NCBI RefSeq assembly: GCF_018595675.2
Contig: NZ_CP092333.1
Span: 3,186,001-3,250,000 of the forward strand
Direction: 5' to 3'
Length of the DNA stretch: 64,000 nucleotides
DNA from: Flavihumibacter fluvii
Lineage (GTDB): Bacteria; Bacteroidota; Bacteroidia; Chitinophagales; Chitinophagaceae
The notes beneath the pieces are model-generated. The model searched no databases and had not been told where the DNA came from. It was given only the letters and a program-made list of their open reading frames with translations. Position 1 is the first letter of the stretch. Each line of letters begins with the position of its first letter. Below are positions 35,570 to 44,951 of this stretch, piece by piece. Both the position numbers and the translations under genes were made by a program.

Positions 35570-36133
35570 TTATTTTACCTGTTCGAGTGCAACATTTAAT
35601 TTAAGCACGTTAACTTTTGCAGGGCCGAATAAACCCAGGAATGGCTTTTCAATATGCAGTTCGACCAGTTTTGTGACTTCGGATTCCTGCAAATTCCGGA
35701 CAGCTGCAATCCGTTTAACCTGGATGAGTGCGCCGGCCGGACTAATATCCGGATCCAATCCACTACCGGATGCTGTGACCATCTCAGCCGGGATATCGGA
35801 TTTTTGAATACCAGGGTTATGTACCATAAAGGTATCGATACGATCCTTTACCTGTTGAAGGTAATCGGGATTGGTCGCCCCTTTGTTGGAACCGCCAGAC
35901 CCTGCTGCATTATAATCCACTGCGGATGGCCTTCCCCGGAAAAATTTATCGTCAGTAAATTTTTGTCCGACCAATGTATACCCAACGACAGTACCGTTCA
36001 ATGTAACTGTTTCACCCTTGCCTTTTCCAGGAGCCAGTTTACCAATACCTGCAATTAATAATGGATAACATACCGCCAGCAATACAATCATTACAAGGGT
36101 TAACCGAACCGCAGTACCAAAATATTTTTTCAT
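35570..36133 (-). CDS. kdpC: Potassium-transporting ATPase subunit C
   Basis: Single-pass subunit of the KdpFABC potassium pump that stabilises the KdpA-KdpB complex. The 187-residue protein has a membrane helix at residues 8-31 (VRLTLVMIVLLAVCYPLLIAG), then VGQKFTDDKFFRGRPSAVDY (near 55-75), and the conserved PEMVTASGSGLDPDISP (residues 121-137, here with AEMV). Gene order kdpF-A-B-C is the standard one. Upstream kdpB ends 30 bp before its start. Confidence 0.95.
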   Translation of the reverse strand: MKKYFGTAVRLTLVMIVLLAVCYPLLIAGIGKLAPGKGKGETVTLNGTVVGYTLVGQKFTDDKFFRGRPSAVDYNAAGSGGSNKGATNPDYLQQVKDRIDTFMVHNPGIQKSDIPAEMVTASGSGLDPDISPAGALIQVKRIAAVRNLQESEVTKLVELHIEKPFLGLFGPAKVNVLKLNVALEQVK

Positions 36134-36163
36134 CTTTTTAATTTTATTTTTTTCCGGGTTGTA

Positions 36164-38218
36164 TCAGAACCAATTCGCCACCACCAAATCAATCAATTTT
36201 ATACCAATGAATGGAATGATCAGACCCCCAATACCATAGATCAGCAGGTTTCTCCTTAAAAGTGCACTGGCCCCGATGGGCTTGTAGCTGACACCCTTAA
36301 GCGCTAGTGGAATAAGCAGTGGAATAATCATTGCATTAAAAATAACTGCAGAAAGTATGGCACTATCCGGGCTATGCAGGTTCATAATATTCAATCCCTG
36401 TAAAGCCGGAATGGAAGCAATGAACAATGCCGGCACAATAGCAAAATACTTTGCCACATCATTGGCTATAGAGAAGGTAGTAAGCGTTCCGCGTGTCATC
36501 AGCAATTGCTTACCAATCTCCACCACTTCAATCAGTTTGGTAGGATCGTTATCAAGGTCTACCATATTACCTGCTTCTTTTGCTGCCTGGGTACCACTGT
36601 TCATGGCAACACCGACGTCTGCCTGCGCCAATGCAGGTGCATCATTCGTGCCATCACCCATCATAGCCACCAACTTTCCGTTTTGCTGTTCCTGTTTAAT
36701 ATAATTCATCTTGTCTTCTGGCTTAGCCTCGGCGATAAAATCATCAACACCCGCTTTCTCTGCAATGTATTTCGCGGTAAGCGGGTTGTCACCGGTTACC
36801 ATTACAGTTTTAACGCCCATCTTACGCAACCTTTCAAATCTTTCCTGGATGCCCGGTTTTATGATATCCTGCAGTTCAATAACACCCAATACTTGCCCGT
36901 TCTGGCTTACCACCAGGGGTGTTCCGCCATTTGAAGAAATCAATTTCACCCTTTCTTCTGTGGAGGATGGAAATCCATTACCGGCTTTGGTGACCAGGTG
37001 ACGGATAGCATCATATGCACCCTTCCTGATTTTGAGTCCGGCCATATCTATACCACTGGACCTTGTTTCGGCAGTGAATTTAATGAAGGACACACCCTCT
37101 TTCTGTAATGAAGGTGCTTTGATGCCTTTATTGCCTGCCAGTTCAACAATAGATTTCCCTTCCGGAGTTTCATCAGCCAGTGAAGCTAACACAGATGCCT
37201 CAACGAAGACTAATTCATCGATACCATCTGCGGACCAGAAATTAGTGGCTTTACGGTTACCGATGGTAATCGTTCCTGTTTTATCGAGCAACAATGTATC
37301 CAGGTCACCTGCGGTCTCAACAGCCTTACCACTTTTAGTGATCACATTGGCTCGAAGGGCGCGGTCCATGCCTGCAATACCAATAGCACTCAGCAATCCA
37401 CCTATAGTGGTAGGAATAAGGCATACAAACAGGGATACAAATGAAGCAATAGTTATGGGTGTATGGGCATAATCTGCAAAAGGTTTCAAGGTCACACAAA
37501 CGATCACAAAGATCAACGTGAAGGCAGCTAGCAGTATTGTTAATGCAATTTCATTAGGCGTTTTCTGGCGGCTGGCACCTTCTACCAAGGCTATCATTTT
37601 ATCCAGGAAACTCTCACCAGGGTCGGTAGTAACCCGCACCTTAATATGATCACTCAATACTTTCGTACCACCTGTAACAGAAGATTTATCTCCACCGGAT
37701 TCCCGAATAACCGGAGCCGATTCACCGGTAATCGCCGATTCATCGATAGTGGCAATCCCTTCAATGATTTCCCCATCCATAGGAATCATATCACCAGCTT
37801 CACAAAGGAATATATCTCCCTTTTTCAATTCTGAAGAAGGAACAATTTTGATTTCATGTACAAAAATCTCCCCTACAGTTTGGATCCATTTGGCAGGCGT
37901 ATCCTCCCTGGTTTTACGCAGGCTTTCGGCCTGTGCTTTCCCCCTGGCTTCGGCTATCGCCTCAGCGAAATTAGCAAAAAGAAGGGTGAGTAAAAGGATG
38001 CCAAAGATGACCAGGTTATAGGTAAGGCTGCCCTGGGATTTTTCTCCTGTGGCAATCCAGATGCAAACACCCAGCATGATGATGGTACCGATTTCAACCG
38101 TAAACATCACAGGATTGCGGAAAAGTATCCTTGGATTGAGTTTCACAAAGGACTGCCTTAAAGCCTCCTTTACCAGCGATGCTTCAAATAATTTATTCGA
38201 TCTTATATGTTTTGACAT
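36164..38218 (-). CDS. kdpB: Potassium-transporting ATPase subunit B
   Basis: Catalytic P-type ATPase subunit that hydrolyses ATP to drive high-affinity potassium import. The 684-residue protein has TGES (164-167), the phosphorylated Asp312 in DKTGTITIG, the KdpB-specific [20 protein letters not shown] (268-287), the hinge motif [19 protein letters not shown] (near 480) and [20 protein letters not shown] (near 520). Membrane helices are at about 35-55, 65-85, 225-245, 255-280 and three near the C-terminus. In operon with kdpA (11 bp upstream) and kdpC. Confidence 0.97.
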   Translation of the reverse strand: MSKHIRSNKLFEASLVKEALRQSFVKLNPRILFRNPVMFTVEIGTIIMLGVCIWIATGEKSQGSLTYNLVIFGILLLTLLFANFAEAIAEARGKAQAESLRKTREDTPAKWIQTVGEIFVHEIKIVPSSELKKGDIFLCEAGDMIPMDGEIIEGIATIDESAITGESAPVIRESGGDKSSVTGGTKVLSDHIKVRVTTDPGESFLDKMIALVEGASRQKTPNEIALTILLAAFTLIFVIVCVTLKPFADYAHTPITIASFVSLFVCLIPTTIGGLLSAIGIAGMDRALRANVITKSGKAVETAGDLDTLLLDKTGTITIGNRKATNFWSADGIDELVFVEASVLASLADETPEGKSIVELAGNKGIKAPSLQKEGVSFIKFTAETRSSGIDMAGLKIRKGAYDAIRHLVTKAGNGFPSSTEERVKLISSNGGTPLVVSQNGQVLGVIELQDIIKPGIQERFERLRKMGVKTVMVTGDNPLTAKYIAEKAGVDDFIAEAKPEDKMNYIKQEQQNGKLVAMMGDGTNDAPALAQADVGVAMNSGTQAAKEAGNMVDLDNDPTKLIEVVEIGKQLLMTRGTLTTFSIANDVAKYFAIVPALFIASIPALQGLNIMNLHSPDSAILSAVIFNAMIIPLLIPLALKGVSYKPIGASALLRRNLLIYGIGGLIIPFIGIKLIDLVVANWF

Positions 38219-38229
38219 GGCTATTAAAT

Positions 38230-39942
38230 TTATTGGCTCAGGAATTCAGCTATTGGCCCTAAGGCCAGCGCAGGGAAATAAGACAAGGCGTTAATGATCA
38301 GGATCACAGCAAAAGTCATTAGTCCGAATGTGAGCGAATCCGTTTTCAATGTTCCTGCAGAATCGGGAATGTGCTTTTTATTGGCCAATAAACCAATAAT
38401 GGCCATGGGGCCAATGATCGGAATAAACCTGGCCAGTATGAGGATTATGCCTGTGCTTACATTCCAGAAAATATTATTGTCGCCCAGTCCTTCGAAACCG
38501 CTTCCGTTATTGGCATTGGCTGAAGTGAATTCATACAGCATTTCTGAGAACCCGTGGTAAGAAGGGTTATTCAGCCAGTTGGCAGGTTGCACTGCCAAAC
38601 CGACATTGGCATGATGGGCAACAAAATATGCTGCTAACGCAGTACCGCCTTTGGTCAGGAAGGCAGACAACAGGGTAATAATGGCGGCTATCTTTACTTC
38701 CCGCGCTTCCACTTTATGGCCCATGAATTCAGGGGTCCTTCCCACCATTAACCCGGAAATAAATACGGCAATGATGATGTAAATAAAATAGTTTAGTATC
38801 CCAACGCCACAGCCGCCATAAAAGGCATTGATCATCATGCCGAGTAACTGCATCAAACCCGAAAGCGGCATCGAACTGTCGTGCATGGAATTGACTGAAC
38901 CGGTTGAGATAATCGTAGTAACGATACTCCAGTAACCGGAAGCAGTTGGCCCGAACCTTACCTCCTTCCCTTCCATTGCACCGGTGGCCTGGGTGATGCC
39001 CATTTTAGCAATCTGTGGATTGCCATTGATTTCTGAAATAATGGTTGGGACCAGCAATACCAGCATCCCTATGGTCATTACACCAAAGATGACATAAGCG
39101 AACTTTTTTCTCTTTATGAAAATGCCCATGGCAAAAATCAATGCCATTGGAATCAACACCTGCGCTACGATTTCAACCATATTGGTGAAATAATTGGGGT
39201 TCTCAAGGGGGTGGGCAGAATTAGCACCAAACCAGCCACCACCATTTGTTCCCAGGTGCTTTATGGCAATCATTCCTGCTGCCGGTCCGCGGGATACCTG
39301 AACTGAATCGCCTTGCAGGGTAACGATACTGTCTTTACCATCGAAACTGGCAGGAGTTCCGTTTAGTGTAAGTATAATTGCCATTACAATGGATAAGGGC
39401 ACTAAAATTCTTGTAATTGATTGTACAAAATATGTCCAGAAATTACCCAGGTTATTGGTGGTCTTTTCCCTTATACCAACCAGCAATGCAATAAGACAGG
39501 AAATACCCGTTGCTGCACTTACAAACTGTAAAAAAGTAACTACAAAGAGTTGGGTCAGGTAGGTTAATCCTGATTCACCGGAATAGTGTTGCAAATTACA
39601 GTTTACTAAAAAACTAATTGCCGTATTAAATGCCAGGTCGGACGTTTGATTGGGATTGCTATCCGGATTTAATGGTAAGTGGGCCTGGAAAAGCAATAAA
39701 AAGAACGCATATACTAACCATACAAAATTTACAGTGAGCATGGCTTTCAGGAACTCCTTCCAATTCATGCCTTTCTTCGGATCTATACCAGAAAAACGGT
39801 AAACCAATCTTTCCATAGGCTGCATAAAATCGGTGATGGTATTCTCCCCCGAAAATACCCTGGCAATATATTTTCCCAATGGGATAGCCAGAAGAACGGT
39901 CAGCAGGAAGCTCCCTACAACACCGAATAATTCTGTATTCAT
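38230..39942 (-). CDS. kdpA: Potassium-transporting ATPase subunit A
   Basis: Channel-like subunit of the Kdp pump that selects potassium, with ten expected membrane helices and four pore loops. The 570-residue protein shows the KdpA start ([20 protein letters not shown]), the pore-loop segments [18 protein letters not shown] (near 110), [22 protein letters not shown] (near 228; selectivity Gly residues) and [16 protein letters not shown] (near 475). Starts 18 bp after the tiny kdpF and is followed by kdpB. Confidence 0.97.
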   Translation of the reverse strand: MNTELFGVVGSFLLTVLLAIPLGKYIARVFSGENTITDFMQPMERLVYRFSGIDPKKGMNWKEFLKAMLTVNFVWLVYAFFLLLFQAHLPLNPDSNPNQTSDLAFNTAISFLVNCNLQHYSGESGLTYLTQLFVVTFLQFVSAATGISCLIALLVGIREKTTNNLGNFWTYFVQSITRILVPLSIVMAIILTLNGTPASFDGKDSIVTLQGDSVQVSRGPAAGMIAIKHLGTNGGGWFGANSAHPLENPNYFTNMVEIVAQVLIPMALIFAMGIFIKRKKFAYVIFGVMTIGMLVLLVPTIISEINGNPQIAKMGITQATGAMEGKEVRFGPTASGYWSIVTTIISTGSVNSMHDSSMPLSGLMQLLGMMINAFYGGCGVGILNYFIYIIIAVFISGLMVGRTPEFMGHKVEAREVKIAAIITLLSAFLTKGGTALAAYFVAHHANVGLAVQPANWLNNPSYHGFSEMLYEFTSANANNGSGFEGLGDNNIFWNVSTGIILILARFIPIIGPMAIIGLLANKKHIPDSAGTLKTDSLTFGLMTFAVILIINALSYFPALALGPIAEFLSQ

Positions 39943-39960
39943 AAAAAGATAGTTGATGGG

Positions 39961-40041
39961 TTAAAATTTTTCGGGTTTTAATAGTACATACAGGAGGTAA
40001 ATAAATACGCCGATAGACAGCGCAAAAAGGATGTGCATCAT
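39961..40041 (-). CDS. kdpF: KdpF, 26 aa membrane peptide
   Basis: A very short gene missed by length cut-offs. It reads MMHILFALS, then a hydrophobic run through VFIYLLYV, and ends LLKPEKF: one membrane helix followed by the KPE motif typical of KdpF. It lies 18 bp upstream of kdpA on the same strand, the standard position. KdpF stabilises the KdpABC complex. Two adjacent ATG codons (40041 and 40038) can serve as start. Confidence 0.87.
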   Translation of the reverse strand: MMHILFALSIGVFIYLLYVLLKPEKF

Positions 40042-40256
40042 AGTGGTTATATTTTTTCAAAAAAGTCTATGGATTTAAAAAAGACCCAGAAGCAAATAAG
40101 GACTGCTAAAACCAAAATAATAAGTAACATGGCTGCTCATTTTGGCAGGAATTTCAAAGAAGATGCCGGAAAGTACAGCAGAGGTAAGAAACCTATACAA
40201 GCTGGCATGGACTGGCTTTTCAACAATCTGGAAAAGATATCACCAACAGGTATGCT

Positions 40257-40284
40257 AAAAAAAACCCTTCCAAAATGGAAGGGT
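40257..40284 (-). terminator. Rho-independent terminator of the response-regulator gene
   Basis: ACCCTTCCA (40264-40272) and TGGAAGGGT (40276-40284) form a 9 bp stem with a 3-base loop. Eight A residues at 40257-40264 give a T tract on the minus strand. It closes the regulator gene (ending at 40310) and separates it from kdpF. Confidence 0.85.
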
Positions 40285-40309
40285 ACCTTATCAAAAAGGA
40301 AGGATAGCG

Positions 40310-41662
40310 TCAGATGGCCCGGATACCATATTCCTCAAGCTTCCTGTATAATGTAGTGAGTCCTATATTGAGAAGGCGGGCCGTTTCTGTTTTATTTCCG
40401 CCGGTATAATTCAACACCCTTTGGATATGTAGTTTTTCTACGCTGGCCAGGTCAAAAGCAGAGATAGCACCTGGCTTATTGGATTGCTGTATTTGCAATT
40501 CAACAGGCAGATCAGTCGGTTGAATGGTCGGTCCGGCTGCCAGTATCACGGCCCTTTCAATTATATTTTTCAATTCCCGGATATTTCCCCTCCAGCTATG
40601 GGCATTAAGCAAAGGCCAGCAAGCATCATCTATTGCATTGATTCTTTTGTTCATCTTTTCGTTGAACAGGGCCAGGAAATGATTCGCCAGAATAGGAATA
40701 TCTGATATCCTATCCCTCAAAGCCGGGATCTCAATAGAAAAAACATTCAACCTGTAATACAGGTCTTCCCTGAATTTACCTTCTTTAACTTCATTCTGCA
40801 AATGCCGGTTGGTTGCAGCAATTATCCGGATATCGGCTTTGATCGGTTTAGTTCCACCAATTTTAATGAACTGTTTGGTTTCCAGGACACGCAACAATTT
40901 AACCTGCAGGTTTAAAGGCATTTCACCGATTTCATCCAGGAAAAGAGTTCCTGCGTCTGCTTCTTCCAACAGCCCCTTTTTATCCTTGACAGCACCGGTA
41001 AATGCACCCGCTTTATATCCGAATAATTCACTTTCAAGTAGTTCGCTGCTAAATGCACTACAGTTAATTGCCACGAACTCTTCGCCGGATCTTTGGCTGG
41101 CCTGGTGAATGGATTGCGCAAAAACTTCTTTTCCTGTTCCAGTTTCGCCCAGCAAAAGAACATTTGCATCAGTAGCTGCAACTTTAACGGCCATTTCAAT
41201 AGCCTTGCGGATTGCAACAGATTTACCAATAATAGCATCAAAGGAATATTGCTTACCGAGCCGGCTCTGTAAATGCGTTATTTTTTTTTGAATGGCCACC
41301 AATTCACCAGCGCGATGCAGCAAAGGAATGACCTTTTCATTGTCATCCCCTTTTATGATGTAATCAAAGGCCCCATTTTTCATGGCTTGTACGCCATCTG
41401 AGATATTTCCAAAAGCCGTTAGCAGGATGATAGGGATGCCTATATGATTTACCTTTACATAGGTAACAAAATCAACCCCATTACCATCGGGAAGTTTTAC
41501 ATCGCACAAAATAATATCAATGGCGTTTTTCTGTAATACAGACCTGGCATCCTTCAGGTTGATGGCTTCTGCCACAGTAAACCCTTCCAGGCTAATGATC
41601 CGTTTTAACAAATGACGGAGCTTTTCTTCATCGTCAATGATCAAAACCGTGTATGTATTCAT
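40310..41662 (-). CDS. Sigma54-dependent response regulator (NtrC type)
   Basis: A 450-residue regulator: receiver domain with phospho-acceptor Asp54 (IILCDVKLPDG), AAA+ domain with Walker A GETGTGKE (172-179), the sigma54-contact loop GAFTGA (219-224), Walker B LFLDEIGE, and a Fis-type helix-turn-helix at the C-terminus (GNKTETARLLNIGLTTLYRK). It lies upstream of kdpFABC on the same strand but has its own terminator. By position it should control the kdp genes in place of the OmpR-type KdpE. I did not find a convincing -24/-12 sigma54 promoter before kdpF, so the target is not proved. Confidence 0.9.
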   Translation of the reverse strand: MNTYTVLIIDDEEKLRHLLKRIISLEGFTVAEAINLKDARSVLQKNAIDIILCDVKLPDGNGVDFVTYVKVNHIGIPIILLTAFGNISDGVQAMKNGAFDYIIKGDDNEKVIPLLHRAGELVAIQKKITHLQSRLGKQYSFDAIIGKSVAIRKAIEMAVKVAATDANVLLLGETGTGKEVFAQSIHQASQRSGEEFVAINCSAFSSELLESELFGYKAGAFTGAVKDKKGLLEEADAGTLFLDEIGEMPLNLQVKLLRVLETKQFIKIGGTKPIKADIRIIAATNRHLQNEVKEGKFREDLYYRLNVFSIEIPALRDRISDIPILANHFLALFNEKMNKRINAIDDACWPLLNAHSWRGNIRELKNIIERAVILAAGPTIQPTDLPVELQIQQSNKPGAISAFDLASVEKLHIQRVLNYTGGNKTETARLLNIGLTTLYRKLEEYGIRAI

Positions 41663-41880
41663 GGCAGTTTGTATCCATCAAAACTAGGTAAAATTGACAC
41701 TTGTAATATACTATTTATCATACCCGCTTTGACTTTAGATATGTTTAAAATCGATGTATGCACTTGCTTTTGGTTTGCCTCCTGACTTTACCCGCCCCCT
41801 GCTGGCGCAGGTACTACTTATGGACTGGCATGGGCAGATAAAATAAGTAAGCACATTACCATCCTCAATAAACAAACAGG
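41663..41880. other. Intergenic region upstream of the response regulator
   Basis: About 218 bp between recO and the regulator gene. Contains a 5 bp hairpin CCTGC/GCAGG at about 41796-41811 and otherwise nothing I can name. It should hold the regulator promoter on the minus strand and the recO 3' end. Confidence 0.35.
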
Positions 41881-42618
41881 TCAACCCAATACTTCCTGCA
41901 ATACTTGCAATGACCTGAGGTGACCGAATTCAGGCACATGCAAAGCATAATAGGTTTCATACAACTGTAGCAAAGACCTTCTTGTAGAAACATGAAGTTT
42001 AATTTCTTCCAGTTCACCTGGCTGCATTACCTTTAGCAAGTGAGCAGTCACTTCACTGAGCGTGGCATCCAAAAACATCGAGTGATGTGGCGCGTGTGCA
42101 ACAAACAAGCCTTCCTGCAAATCGAGAAACGGTAATTCCTCACTATGTTCATCTGCAATCCGGAACCCAAAAAAATTAGCCAGGTGCACGGCATAAAACA
42201 ATGGGAAGTTAGCTACTACAGCCATACTCGCCTTATCCAGGTGCAATAAAACATCTTCCATAAAATAAAACAGGTCTGCATTGGGTTCGGGCTGTTTAAG
42301 GCATTTCGTCAGCAATTCGATCATATAGGTGGCCACGGACCCTTTGAACACATCATAAAATATATGCTCGTACAAAACTGACCACCTGTATTCCCTGATC
42401 CGCTGCAGGTTCTTTTGTTCATTGTGATAAACTACCAGTTCAAGCAAGGCACCAGGCTGGAAAAGATTGGCTCTGGTGCCACCTTTCTTTGATGAACTGC
42501 GCACACCATTCACGATATAACTCTGCACACCGAACATCTCTGTGAAAACAGCAACGATAATGCTGGTCTCACCATATTTGACGGTCCTTAGCACAATACC
42601 TTTGGTGGTATGATTCAT
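41881..42618 (-). CDS. recO: DNA repair protein RecO
   Basis: Mediator of RecF-pathway recombination that helps load RecA on single-stranded DNA. The 245-residue protein has the N-terminal OB-fold start TTKGIVLRTVKYGETSIIV and QSYIVNGVRSSSKKG, then a helical domain. The zinc-binding cysteines found in some RecO proteins are absent, as is common in Bacteroidota. It follows porZ by 2 bp, a neighbourhood often seen in this phylum. Confidence 0.92.
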   Translation of the reverse strand: MNHTTKGIVLRTVKYGETSIIVAVFTEMFGVQSYIVNGVRSSSKKGGTRANLFQPGALLELVVYHNEQKNLQRIREYRWSVLYEHIFYDVFKGSVATYMIELLTKCLKQPEPNADLFYFMEDVLLHLDKASMAVVANFPLFYAVHLANFFGFRIADEHSEELPFLDLQEGLFVAHAPHHSMFLDATLSEVTAHLLKVMQPGELEEIKLHVSTRRSLLQLYETYYALHVPEFGHLRSLQVLQEVLG

Positions 42619-42620
42619 AA

Positions 42621-44861
42621 TTATCGTTGAATAAATACAATTTTTGTCACGAGTTGCTCACGCCTGCTATCATCCGAAACCAGAACAAGGTAAATGCCTG
42701 TTGAAATCGTTTTACCATTCAGGTCGCGCCCATTCCATACCAGTTGACCGCCCAATGCCCTGCCCTGGTAGACCAACCGACCATTCAATTCAGTGATCTT
42801 AACACTGGCATTATTCACCAATCCACGAATGGCCACCTGCCCGGCATAACCAGGTGGAACAGGATTTGGGTATACCACTACATCAGAGTTGGTCGTTCCC
42901 CCGCCGGTTGCGTCACCTTTAAATGAACAGATTCCTGATGCCGTTGAAAACAATACGGTACCATCTGAGTGGTCAATGGCAATCTTCCTGATATCATTAT
43001 CCAGCAAGGGACTATTGGCGGTTGTAAACCGATATATGGTTTTTTCTCCGTTGGCGCTGATCAGCCATAAGCCATTTTTAGTGCCGATCCATTTCCTGTT
43101 GGCCCCATCCACTGCTATGGCCTGTACGGTTTCACCCTTAAAGAGGTACCCGGCAAACTGGTCGGTTTGCACAACAGGTAATACGGCTTCGCATCCTTGC
43201 ACAGTAAATACCTTTTCCGTACACTGTACAATACCGATTCCGTCATCCGTTCCGACCCAAATAAATCCAAATGCATCTTTTACTATACATAGGATATTAC
43301 TGGAAGGTAAATTGCCATTGCCACGACCAGCCCTATACATCCGCCATTGGTCATCTGCCGGATTTTCTACAGAAGCCCCATGGTTAAAACAAAACAGTCC
43401 ATTTCCATTTGGCGACAAGATCCATTTCTGGTTGTTGTCATCAATAATAATTTGCGAAATGGCATACCCGCTATACGTAAATGGAATAGTGAATGACTTT
43501 GAATCACCACCAGGGAATTGCACCACCAACCCCTTCAGTGCCCCGGAATTGCTGATCCATAAATTATTATCAGCATCAACAGCAAGTCCACCTACACGAT
43601 AAGACGACGGGTCATCAAATGCAGGGGCGAGTAAGCCATCTTGCAAAAGCAAAAAATTGTCCCCCACTTTTTTTAATAGCCCACCACCATCGGAACCTGC
43701 CCATAAAACCTCCGTCTTATCCATAACTAAAGGCCCGGCATTCCTGAAACCGGCCGGTAGTACCTGGTCATTTGCACTATAGACAGACCAGTTTGATCCG
43801 GAGAAATGGCTCAGTGCATTTCCCGTAGCTATCCACCAATCCATGTTTTCCGCAAGCATATCACCACTTCCGATTGACGCAGGTGAATTGGGAATGACAG
43901 CTGAAATTCCCTGGTCAGTCTTCTCCAGTAGTCCATTTGTGCTATCTGCGATCCATATACTATTTCCCGATATAATGGCCCGCTTAGGGTTCCTGAGCAG
44001 TGGGTGGGAGATCCTGTCAAATGGCTTGCCATCAGGAAGGATGACCTGCACGGTTGCACCACTATTCGATTGTTCACAAATAATAATTTTATCGGCTGAA
44101 CTGTTGACATTGATCCAGTTTGACCCATCGGTGTATAAAGGGATGAACTGGTTGTCACGGTGCATATACAGGGTTGTTCCAACCTGGACATATAAAGAAT
44201 CCCGGGCCATTAACACCTGCCGTGCAGCCCCTGTTGGCAAACCTGCTGTCCCCGAAACATCGGTCCAATTCCGATAATCTGCAAGGTTCGATCCGTTAGC
44301 CGGTGCCCTTTTCAATCCCTCTTCAGTAGCCGCATAATAATAACCGGAATAATTAACAACACCATTAATTTTCACATATGCCCCGCCGTTACCTAAAACC
44401 CAGGTATCCCCTATTTCATTTTTTTCCAGGTTCAATACAACGATACCGAAACCAGTGGATAATAAGCATTGATCATCGTTTCCATTCACCTGGTAAATTG
44501 TTTTGTCACCATTAATAGGCTTTAATTGAAGGGCATTAATCGTTTGGACCTTACCAGGGGTCACAATATCGATTGAACTGTTGCGATATGCAATCAGCAG
44601 GGTTCCCTTTGGTGAACAGAAAATCACCTGAACCCCTGTTTCTGTTAATCCTGTAATTCGGCTGAGCCTTTCAAGGTTTGCATCCTGGCTGGACACACTG
44701 AAGCAGGAAAACGGTGTAGCCGCAAAAACCTTCCCTTGTCCACTGGTGACATCGATTGTGCTTCCATAAGGTAAATGCTCCTGCCAACTGCCAATGGGCT
44801 GTGCCAAAAGCGATGAAAAGCAAAGGAATATAGCAGCCGGCAAGAAGAAGAAGTACCGCAT
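42621..44861 (-). CDS. porZ: PorZ-like type IX secretion protein
   Basis: A 746-residue surface protein resembling PorZ of the type IX secretion system, which helps attach A-type lipopolysaccharide to cargo at the cell surface. After a signal peptide (MRYFFFLPAAIFLCFSSLLAQ) come the PorZ-typical start IGSWQEHLPYGSTIDV, two beta-propeller regions of two-component-regulator type (about 30-330 and 330-655; repeats such as LWISNSGALKGL and IWVGTDDGIGIVQ), and a C-terminal Ig-like sorting domain from VVVYPNPVPPG to the end. A -7 element lies 7 bp upstream of the start codon. The gene is next to recO. Confidence 0.86.
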   Translation of the reverse strand: MRYFFFLPAAIFLCFSSLLAQPIGSWQEHLPYGSTIDVTSGQGKVFAATPFSCFSVSSQDANLERLSRITGLTETGVQVIFCSPKGTLLIAYRNSSIDIVTPGKVQTINALQLKPINGDKTIYQVNGNDDQCLLSTGFGIVVLNLEKNEIGDTWVLGNGGAYVKINGVVNYSGYYYAATEEGLKRAPANGSNLADYRNWTDVSGTAGLPTGAARQVLMARDSLYVQVGTTLYMHRDNQFIPLYTDGSNWINVNSSADKIIICEQSNSGATVQVILPDGKPFDRISHPLLRNPKRAIISGNSIWIADSTNGLLEKTDQGISAVIPNSPASIGSGDMLAENMDWWIATGNALSHFSGSNWSVYSANDQVLPAGFRNAGPLVMDKTEVLWAGSDGGGLLKKVGDNFLLLQDGLLAPAFDDPSSYRVGGLAVDADNNLWISNSGALKGLVVQFPGGDSKSFTIPFTYSGYAISQIIIDDNNQKWILSPNGNGLFCFNHGASVENPADDQWRMYRAGRGNGNLPSSNILCIVKDAFGFIWVGTDDGIGIVQCTEKVFTVQGCEAVLPVVQTDQFAGYLFKGETVQAIAVDGANRKWIGTKNGLWLISANGEKTIYRFTTANSPLLDNDIRKIAIDHSDGTVLFSTASGICSFKGDATGGGTTNSDVVVYPNPVPPGYAGQVAIRGLVNNASVKITELNGRLVYQGRALGGQLVWNGRDLNGKTISTGIYLVLVSDDSRREQLVTKIVFIQR

Positions 44862-44868
44862 AGGGAAC

Positions 44869-44876
44869 CAAAGTTA
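44869..44876 (-). promoter_or_regulatory. -7 promoter element for porZ
   Basis: Reads TAACTTTG on the minus strand, an exact TAnnTTTG match ending 7 bp before the porZ start codon, so the mRNA leader would be very short. Confidence 0.45.
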
Positions 44877-44951
44877 ACCGAAATCGGCGGGGGATTTGTG
44901 GCTGTAATAACGGTAAATTGGTTTTCTTTGCGAGCAACTAACAGGTAAACT

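Noticed and set aside
40042-40256. Sigma54 -24/-12 promoter before kdpF
   Set aside because: No GG-N10-GC pair with flanking consensus was found on the minus strand, despite the NtrC-type regulator.
40069-40356. Rightward reading frame of 95 codons between kdpF and the response regulator
   Set aside because: It reads through a strong terminator hairpin (40264-40284) and overlaps the 3' end of the regulator gene. The product is basic and low in recognisable structure. It may hold a shorter real gene, but nothing supports one.
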